From Petaurus breviceps papuanus (lineage: Eukaryota > Chordata > Mammalia > Diprotodontia > Petauridae), in assembly GCA_028583685.1 (NCBI GenBank), contig JAMXIF010001195.1:19070979-19134978 (forward strand): DNA of 64,000 nucleotides, in the 5' to 3' direction. A model generated the notes under the pieces. That model had not been told where the DNA came from, searched no databases, and saw only the letters and a list, made by a program, of their open reading frames with translations. Each line of letters starts with the position of its first letter. Within the stretch, counting starts at the first letter, position 1. The translations under genes were made by a program, and so were the position numbers. Positions 56,401 to 64,000 of this stretch are shown here, piece after piece.

Positions 56401-58580
56401 TCTCTATAGCTGTTCACTCTTTGTTTTTTCTTTGCCATTTGGAATGTCTTTTTTTCCCTTGGCAGAGAAAATATATGGAAAAACAGAATGGAAAAGTTCT
56501 CTCCACTGTTTTCATATTCCCCAAAACTCTGAACAGCAATCCTATTTCATCTTTGATCCTCCTTTTTTCTACTCTAGTCTTTTTATCCTTTAAAAAATAA
56601 ATCATTAACATTCATCATCAACCTCAGTTAATTCTGAACTATTCTTAGAGGATCCCACCACTCTTCAACATTTATACAAATATCTTTGATTTTACATTCT
56701 TTTGGACTCCTGCTACTTCCCAATCCTACCTTCATTTTAAGATATTTTAGAAATTGATTTCTTAAGAGTCTTTAGTAAAACAATGTCATCTCTAGCATGA
56801 ATTTTTCTGTAGTAATTTGGTCAAGTTTGGATTCTATTCCCTACTTCATCTTTTGAAGAATTATTTCTATTCCTTTATGTATCACAGTAGATACAGAGAT
56901 GACAGAATTCAAATAGTTTACTTCCACTGTCATCCTGGTAAGAATAGATCCCTATAGAAATACATGAAATTATATTCTATTTCACATGTATTTTTTGCTT
57001 CCAACAGGTTCATATAAAAATAGTTTTGGGGTTAACTCAGGTCTATTTGACAAGCTTTATATTATTCATTTCCCTTTCACTTCTTTTTGTTGTTTTGTGA
57101 AACAATACTACTTATAACCTCTATTATCCTCCTCTAATGATACTTAAGTACCTTAATTCATCTCTGATTGCATTAATATGGGTATTCTCTAATGGTAGAT
57201 AGGACAATTAGTCTCTGCCTTTTCAATGCCATGTAACTCTTTTCCTTGTCCTTCTATAAATCCTTCATCACATTGTAGATATTTTTCTGTATCCTCTTGA
57301 CATCATATGAATACAGTGAAGTACATTGGAGTCTATTATCCCTTTACAGCTGGTTCCTTGCATCTGTGGATGACTGGCTCTCTCTTTTTTCTGGTCATAT
57401 ATTTCTGTGTTGATACCTTTAATGCCATCATGAATGCAATTCATTGCTTATACTATGGTGCAACCTGTTTGTGCTCATATGGGTTTCTTCTTTGCTTTTT
57501 TGGTGACCCACAATTTTGCTTTCTCTGAGATTACCTTATTCCAAAATTTAAAGATATATTGGCATATAGCAGATGGAAAAATACTGGGTACTTTAAAAAA
57601 TGGGATTTTCATTTCCAGTAATTTAAAGTGCTACACAATTTCACAGAGGTATTCCAGCTTAATATTTTCCTTATATTCAATTCTGTCATTAGTTCACTGC
57701 TTGTCTGAAGTGTCTACCTATTTCCTTCACTACTTTTCTGTCTACTTGTCTGTCTGTCTGTCTGTCTATCTGTATCTGTTTGCCTATTTATCTATCTACC
57801 ATTCACCCTTATGAACAAGCTCAATGGGCTGTTTATCTAAATAGATATCACAATGAAAAAAAGCCACTCCTTCTTATTGACTTCACACTAATTTCTCATT
57901 ATAATGTGGAGATTCTAGATTCTTAAGGACAATGCAATGGTACAAACTGGCAGATTCTAACATTTTGAAAAAACTGACATACTATCCTGGTGACAGAATG
58001 TGTTTCCTTTATAACAATGAGGTTAGATACATATGGAGAGATTCATCAACAGTCACTTTATTTAAAAGCATAGTTCATCAGTCCCCTTGTTCACAACATT
58101 TTTTTGAACGTGTCAGTGCTATTTAGGCAAATTATGTCAAGTAGGTGTTAATTCTTTGATTATCCAGCCACTAACCATATATGCAAAAAAATTAAAAATG
58201 CAGATTGTCTAAATTGTAGTATTGAAAAGAGAAGGCAGCCAGTCAGAACATTCCATCAAAGTACATATTTTAGATAAATGCTAAAGATTCATAATGAACT
58301 GGGTCTGGAATTGAGTAGAAATTTAAGATTCAGTAGAGCTGTTTAAAAAACTGTATAGTGATTTTGATGATCCCAAACTTCTTGACATCATGAAAACCCA
58401 TTTTATTAACACTAACATTCTCCCAGTAATGATGCATATCCCAGTGACATTTGATCTGAGGGCCACTAACTACTTCAGAAAAATTCAAATTATAAATAAT
58501 TCAAATGGGAATGGAGACATGCATAAGCAAGCTGAAGCATGCCACTAGTAATGCAATGAAAAAAGAAAAAAAATCTCTTC
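56401..58580. other. 2.2 kb unassigned, with a (TCTG)n run
   Basis: A short TCTG repeat lies near 57739-57768. The 126-codon frame at 57434-57814 runs into it and has no recognisable domain. An old unidentified transposon is possible in 57.3-58.5 kb. Confidence 0.4.
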
Positions 58581-58584
58581 AATT

Positions 58585-60260
58585 TGTCAAAGCAACAGAT
58601 ATTGATTAAATACTTTTTTTGTATAATATGCTATGCTACAAAGATGAAAAATAATAATGTTCTTATTACCAAGGAGCTTATAGTCTATTCTGAGGTATAT
58701 GTTACTATAAGTTCCCATGTTATATATGTTATGTGACATTGTGGAAGACTGAATCAACTTCTGTGATGGTACACACTCATGTCTGTGTTTTGCTTCCACA
58801 TTCCACATCCCTCTTTCTTGGGAACTGGTTTCTCTTATCAGATTTACTGTGACCCACTCAGGGCCAACTGCTACTAGAGATGATGGGCAGTGGAATATAC
58901 AAGGAGAGGGGCTGCATCACATAATTCAGTATCAGGGTCTGGAAGAGACTGACCACTCACCACCAAAGCAAGTAATCTAGAATAACTAATGATTCCCTCA
59001 TGAACACTTCTTCCTTGAATGAGATTATAGGAGCAGTGGGTAAAAGCAGGGAGTGGAATGGGTTAGTGCCCAGTTGTTTGTCATTTGATATCAATGGGGT
59101 TCACAGCATATCTTAAAGTATTGGTATTGGAGGGTGCTTATGTTGAGTAGAGGCCCCATTCAGGACTGATACAGAATGACTGGGGGCTCCTGATTTCTAC
59201 CTGAGTTGCTATATCCTTCATAAAGTGCCTTTGATCTTGTAAGCATTTCTCCTTGTGTCATTTCTAGCAGCTTGTACCTTGAAGTCACATACTTATTGGT
59301 CTATTGGTCCTTCAGACTAAAACAGGCATGTAAACAGATAATTGTGGTACAAAGCAAAGTATAAAGAAGAGAGATGTGGGCAAAATGATATGGGGATATT
59401 TGAGGAGGGAGACAATATTTTCAGATAGAGAGATAAGAGAAGGCTCCACAAAGGAAGTAGCATCTGAGTTGAGGATTGACAGAAGAGGAAGATTTTCATG
59501 ATAAAATGTGGTTGTTTCATTGATAATATTTTTTTGTAAATTTGCAACACAAATCACTTTGCAATAATCTCCCACCATAGTTTTTTCACCCATTAAACAC
59601 AAACACACAAATACATATAAATATATAGACACATTTAAGCAAAACTGTTGAATAAAGTGATTGCAACTGACAATTTATGCAACTTTCCATTTCTATAATT
59701 AATAGAAAGGGAAGATGAATGTTTTAACCTTAACAATTTGGCACCAACATTAACCGTTGTACTTAACCTGAGTTTTGTAACCTTTTATTGCTGCTTTAGC
59801 CATACTGAAGAAATAGGAAGATAATGTGTTTATATTGTTATATTGTTCTCTTGATTTCACTTTCTTTGTTCTTTTTCAGTTCACACAAGTAGGAAGAGAA
59901 AAATTTGCCTAGGCAAAGATGAGAACAAAATAAATTCCATATGTGAAGAATGCCTTGAATGAACACAAGGAAATAGAAGATTACAAGTGACATTTGGGGG
60001 ACATCAAATAGTTTAGTTTCAGTCATGCCAGAACATAACATGATTGAAATGGAGTAATGTGAAATGCTATGAGAAAGGAGTCAAATTGTGGGGGGTCTTA
60101 CTGGCGGGCATTCCAGTAAGTCTATATTTTATGGGTAAAACGGAACCATTGAAGGTTTTAGAGCAAAGCAGTGACTAGAATAGGACCTGGTGGGGTCCTT
60201 ACATGTAATCAAATAATTAAGATGAAAAATAAAAGATGATCAATCCAAATGGTATTTCTA
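58585..60260 (+). mobile_element. scattered pieces of the 'tttattaagc' family
   Basis: Three blocks in the proper order: start-like 'gatattgattaaatactttt' with 'aaggagcttatagtctattc' (58.6-58.69 kb), 'aaggctccacaaaggaagta' (59.44 kb), and 'gggtaaaacggaaccattga' with 'agcaaagcagtgactagaat' (60.13-60.18 kb). The spaces between are unassigned, so a single much-interrupted element is only a suggestion. Confidence 0.35.
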
Positions 60261-60289
60261 ACATATTGCAGACTACAACAAAATACTTA

Positions 60290-60720
60290 GAGAGCAGCAT
60301 GTATTTTGATAGCAAAGTAGAAAAAGCAGATGGCCATTTATTGGGGATTGGGTTAACTATTTGAAGCATATAATATAAAAGAAGAGTAATATGCTGTAAG
60401 GAACAAGGAATATAATGAATATGGATAAGTATTGAAAGATTTACATAAAATCATGTCAAGTGAAATAAATAGAACCAGGAAAATAATATATACAATACCA
60501 ACCAGAAAACAAGCAAAACTGAGTATTGCCAAATTATAATGATCAAGCTTTAAGAAATTATCTGCTCATACTTCTTTGGAGGAGCTGAGGTGGTGTCCAT
60601 GACTATGCAATGCAAGATATTGTAAATGATTTGTTCTAGGTTTGTTAGTTTTGTTGAAAGTTTTGTCTCCCTTTATTTAATTCTATTGTAAGTGACAGTT
60701 CTTTGAAAGAGTATAATAGT
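60290..60720 (+). mobile_element. L1 3' end remnant
   Basis: 'agaagagtaatatgctgtaa', 'ggaacaaggaatataatgaa', 'taaatagaaccaggaaaata' and 'ttgttctaggtttgttag' follow the ORF2 end and 3' UTR order. Confidence 0.55.
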
Positions 60721-60954
60721 AGGGATATAGTGGCAAGCACATGGTAAAATAACAAAAGATACCAAGAAAAAATTTACCTAAAAGAAGAAGCAGAATAACT
60801 CTAGATTCTTGGGTACATATTTTATTGAGAGTTTGGGAGAAAAATATTTTATATATTTTGTCAATTCACTTCAATTCACCAAACATTAAGTTTATATAGA
60901 ATATAGAAGAATGTGTTGGGATCATCTTTTGGAGGATAATAAATGTATGAATGA

Positions 60955-61155
60955 CAGCAATACATACTGAAAGTATAGATGTCCTGATCTGTAACTCGTT
61001 GCTTGACTCAAATGGCTCTGGAGGAGAAAGTGAGACTAAAGACTGTGCACAGCCCTCCCTCACTTAAATCCAATTCACTTGCAAGTCATAGCATCACCTT
61101 CCTGACCTCATGGTCCTCTTAGAGAATGAAGGAAAAAACAACAACATGGCATAGA
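60955..61155 (+). mobile_element. marsupial repeat ending in CAACAAC
   Basis: 'acagccctccctcacttaaa', 'tccaattcacttgcaagtca', 'catggtcctcttagagaatg', 'aaggaaaaaacaacaac' is a common marsupial block I know by sight. Its CAA-type ending resembles RTE-linked SINE tails. Class not settled. Confidence 0.5.
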
Positions 61156-61204
61156 GAGTTCTGGAGAGAATTAACAACCAATCATATATGTCATCCTTTA
61201 AAAT

Positions 61205-61375
61205 GGATGAGATCACCTTTATCCCTCTCCAGCCCATTTTACAGATGAGAAAACTGAAGCAAATAGAGTCACACAGCTAGTAAGTGTCTAAGGCCAGATT
61301 TGAACTCAAGAAGATGAGTCTTCATGACTCCAGGCCTGTCATTCTTTCCACTGCACGACCTAGCTTTCTATTTTT
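61205..61375 (-). mobile_element. MIR/SINE remnant
   Basis: 'ttttacagatgagaaaactg', 'cacacagctagtaagtgtct', 'gatttgaactcaagaagatg' and 'tccactgcacgacctagct' are in minus-strand order. The extra AAGATGAGTC-like stretch in the middle links it to the type 3 SINE subfamily with 'tcatctccttgagttcaaat'. Confidence 0.65.
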
Positions 61376-61689
61376 TTAGTATTCACAATCTTATTGTTTC
61401 AACAATTGGGGTTCACTCACACTAAGTGAAAATGGATATGAATATAGCCCATCAGAAAGTACAAATGTTGATATTCTTGGCTATTCAAAGAGAGTCTATT
61501 CATTTCCTCTTTTGGGCTATGGTTTCACATCTCAGTTTTACCACTGGATAAATGACGAATGTTTTAGATGTATCCATGAACGGTAGAAAGAGGAACTCTA
61601 GGGGAAAACATTAGTATTGAATGTAACCATTTATATAAATAATTCACTATTAAATATACCATGAAAAACCTTATCAGATATAATTATTT

Positions 61690-61922
61690 TTGTATTTCAG
61701 TTGTATCCAACTCTTTAAGACCCCATTTGGTATTTTTTTGTCAAAGATACTGTAGTGGCTTGCCATTTCCTTCTCCATCTCATTTTATAGATGAGCAACT
61801 AAGGCAAACAAGGTTCAATGTCTTGTCCAGGGTCACATAGTAAGAGTTTGAGGCTAGATTTGAACTCATATCTTCCTAGCTCCATGTCTGGAACTCTATG
61901 CACTGCACCTCCTAGCTGTCTC
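61690..61922 (-). mobile_element. SINE type 3 (RTE-like tail), minus strand
   Basis: 'cagttgtatccaactcttta', 'agaccccatttggtattttt', 'gccatttccttctccatctc' are the reversed tail. 'agatttgaactcatatcttc' and 'gcactgcacctcctagctgt' are the reversed body and head. Confidence 0.8.
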
Positions 61923-62106
61923 ATCAAATATAAGTACATAAAACCTAATACTAAATAGAGCAAAAACAAAGAGAAAATTTGATAAGTTAACTTGACAGTG
62001 ATAATTGTTCAGTGCCCCACCTTACTTATCTCCATTCTCAATAAAATACTAGTCCCAGAGTTTAAATTACATTATATGTCATTATGTCTGCTTTAAAAAT
62101 ATTGCC

Positions 62107-62275
62107 AGGTTGGCTAGGTGGTGAAGTGAATAGAGCACTGGCCCTGGAGTCAGGAGGACCTGGGTTCAAATCTGGTCTCAGACACTTAACACTTACTAGC
62201 CATGTGACATTGGGCCAGTCATTTAACCTCAACTGCCCTGCCTTCCCCCCTCCTCCCAATAAGTAAAAAATAATA
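62107..62275 (+). mobile_element. SINE type 1
   Basis: 'ggttggctaggtggtgaagt', 'actggccctggagtcaggag', 'gccatgtgacattgggccag', 'cctgccttcccccctcctcc', then an A-rich tail. The overlapping frames on both strands (near 62062-62266) are translations of the SINE. An AT-rich tract follows to about 62335. Confidence 0.9.
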
Positions 62276-62339
62276 GTATATATTATAATATAAATATAAA
62301 ATGATTATATATTATAATATATCATAATAATAAACCTGT

Positions 62340-63065
62340 TCCCCCCAAAAAACTATATAGCTGTGCATACCATTTTACCTAGCAACAGCCCTACCAGTTT
62401 TATATCCCAAAGAGATAAACAAACAAACGAACAAGGAAAAAGACCTATAAAACAAAAATATTTATAGCAACTCTTTTTGTGGTGGCAAAGAATTGGAAAT
62501 TGAGGGGATGCTCCCTGGTTGAGGAATGGCTGACCAAATTGTGGTATGTGACTGTGATGGAATACAATAGGAGTATAAGAAATGACGAGGAGAATACTTC
62601 CAGGAAAACCTAAAACGACTTACATTAACTGATGCAAAACGAAGTGAGAATAACCAGAGAGTATTGTACACCAAAGTTACTGCAATATTGCATAATGATC
62701 AACTGTGAATGACAGCTATTCTCAGCAATACAATGATCTAAGATAGTTCCTAAGGACTCGTGATGAAAAACACTATTCATCTCCAGATAAAGAACTGAGG
62801 GAGTTGGAAAGCAGATTGAAGTGCAACAATTTTTAACTCAATTTTTCTTATCTTTTTTCTTTCTTTCATAGCATAACTATTATGGAAATGTGTTTTGAAT
62901 GACTATATATACATACATACATACATACATACATACATAACCTATATCAATATGCTTGTCTTCTCAATGAGGGGAGAAGGGAGGAAGGGAGCAAATTTGG
63001 AACTCAAAACATTAAAAAATGTTAAAAATTTTTACATGTAACTGAAAAAAATGAAAAACAAAACA
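62340..63065 (+). mobile_element. L1 3' end (ORF2 C-terminus and 3' UTR)
   Basis: 'aaaatatttatagcaactct', 'gtggcaaagaattggaaatt', 'gaatggctgaccaaattgtg', 'gatggaatacaataggagta' and 'gacttacattaactgatgca' are the ORF2 C-terminus, well preserved. The 3' UTR follows, with 'aagggaggaagggagcaaat' and an A-rich end. It is 5' truncated. Confidence 0.85.
62909..62939 (+). repeat. (ATAC)n microsatellite in L1 3' UTR
   Basis: About 7 ATAC units. Confidence 0.95.
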
Positions 63066-64000
63066 AACGAAAAATCAACAGTTCCCTTCTTCACTGTTTC
63101 TCAATATACTTCTCATGATAAGCAGACTTTTTTGAAATGCAGTCAATATGGGTTACCTTAGTTAAAACACTTAAAGTAGCAATTATACATAATCAGACAT
63201 CTTTAACCTGAAAGTTTTTGTCATGGTTTTTTTATTTTCTTATACTTTATGAAAGAGTAATACAGAAAATGGGAAGTACTCCTATTTTTCAAAGAAGTAT
63301 GAAATTAAGGCAAAATCTACTTTACTAAATCCTCCAGATTCTCTAAAACTTCAAGGAGTCATGGTTTTATCTCATAAATGCAGGTTACAGCCCACCCTAT
63401 GCCATATCAGTCTTTCATGTGCTTCTGTGGCAATAGTAACAATAAGAATCACTTGGTTTCATTGAAATTTTTTAGAGCTTTAACCTTTAAAATGTAATTT
63501 GCTTACAAAAAACTTATAAGGTAGACACTCTTAACTATAGCAAAAACTTTATTTTTTGCCTTAAATTTATTTATATAATTATACATATACAGAAATAATA
63601 TATAAATAAATATAAATAATACATTTATTTACTTGCCTTATTTATATAAGGCAAGTTATACTTAAGAAAATTAAAGACTTACCTACAGGCACACAGCTAG
63701 GCAAGTATTTTGGGGATGAATGTTCAGAATTTGGGTAGGATAGTAATAAGAAAACAACCAGATAACCCATGACTAGGTTCAAAATTGTTTGTGAATAGTT
63801 TGTTTACTCACCAGAGGATGCGCTCTTTTAGTATAGCTTTGGAAACCCAGGGTTGCTTTTTCTCTATGAGTCACCAGAGTAGAACTGTGTTTGTACCACC
63901 CCTGACAAATGAAAAGATGTCAAGTATCATAATGCCCACATGTCAAATAGGAAAAATTGCCTCCCCCCTCTTTAACTAATGGAAATAGAAATGGAATTGA
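63066..64000. other. mostly unassigned DNA with a MIR scrap
   Basis: 'acctacaggcacacagctag' near 63680 resembles a MIR core in minus orientation. TA-rich sequence precedes it. Nothing else recognised up to the end of the window. Confidence 0.4.

Noticed and set aside
57434-57814. 126-codon open frame
   Set aside because: No recognisable domain; it ends in a TCTG repeat translated as repeated Leu/Ser/Val/Cys; chance is likely.

Overview
The window looks like non-coding nuclear DNA from a marsupial (metatherian) mammal. It is AT-rich, CpG-poor and packed with interspersed repeats. The identification rests on many copies of a SINE whose head reads GGGGCAGCTAGGTGGYGCAG, and on L1 copies whose ORF1/ORF2 pieces and UTRs look marsupial. 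Old L2, MIR, CR1/L3, hAT-Charlie and mariner-like remnants are also present. I could not decide the species. I found no convincing host protein-coding exon, no CpG island, no tRNA or other RNA gene, and no CRISPR array. The window is best read as intergenic DNA or the inside of a very large intron.

Layout. Positions 1-10 kb hold an L1 3' remnant, two poly(A)-tailed SINEs with target-site duplications, an L2-like block with a long (CT)n tract, a nested pair of MIR-type SINEs, and much unassigned DNA. Positions 10-14.4 kb hold an L2-like block and a minus-strand L1 (5' UTR, ORF1, long spacer, only the start of ORF2, 3' UTR) carrying two SINE insertions, with a second L1 5' UTR next to it. Positions 14.4-28 kb hold L1 3' ends, a 360-bp polypurine tract, a SINE inserted into an older repeat, a mariner-like palindrome split by a SINE, a hAT-Charlie remnant, and SINEs with an RTE/BovB-like tail. 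Positions 28-33 kb hold a minus-strand L1 interrupted by a SINE and by a 5'-only L1 fragment. Positions 33-43.6 kb hold an unrecognised open frame, a CR1/L3 3' end, a head-to-tail SINE dimer, a probable solo LTR, and dinucleotide tracts. Positions 43.6-46.6 kb hold a half-L1-like element lacking ORF2. Positions 46.6-64 kb hold an ORF1-like remnant, MIRs, more SINEs, a plus-strand 5'-only L1 fragment, and L1 3' ends.

There is no set of cooperating genes to describe. The content of interest is the repeat history: three long L1 copies that lack the reverse-transcriptase region, an L1 with a spacer of roughly 560 bp between ORF1 and ORF2, a probably young SINE subfamily found only on the minus strand here, and one SINE head joined to two different tails (poly(A) and RTE-like). 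Family names come from recalled consensus features, not from a database search.
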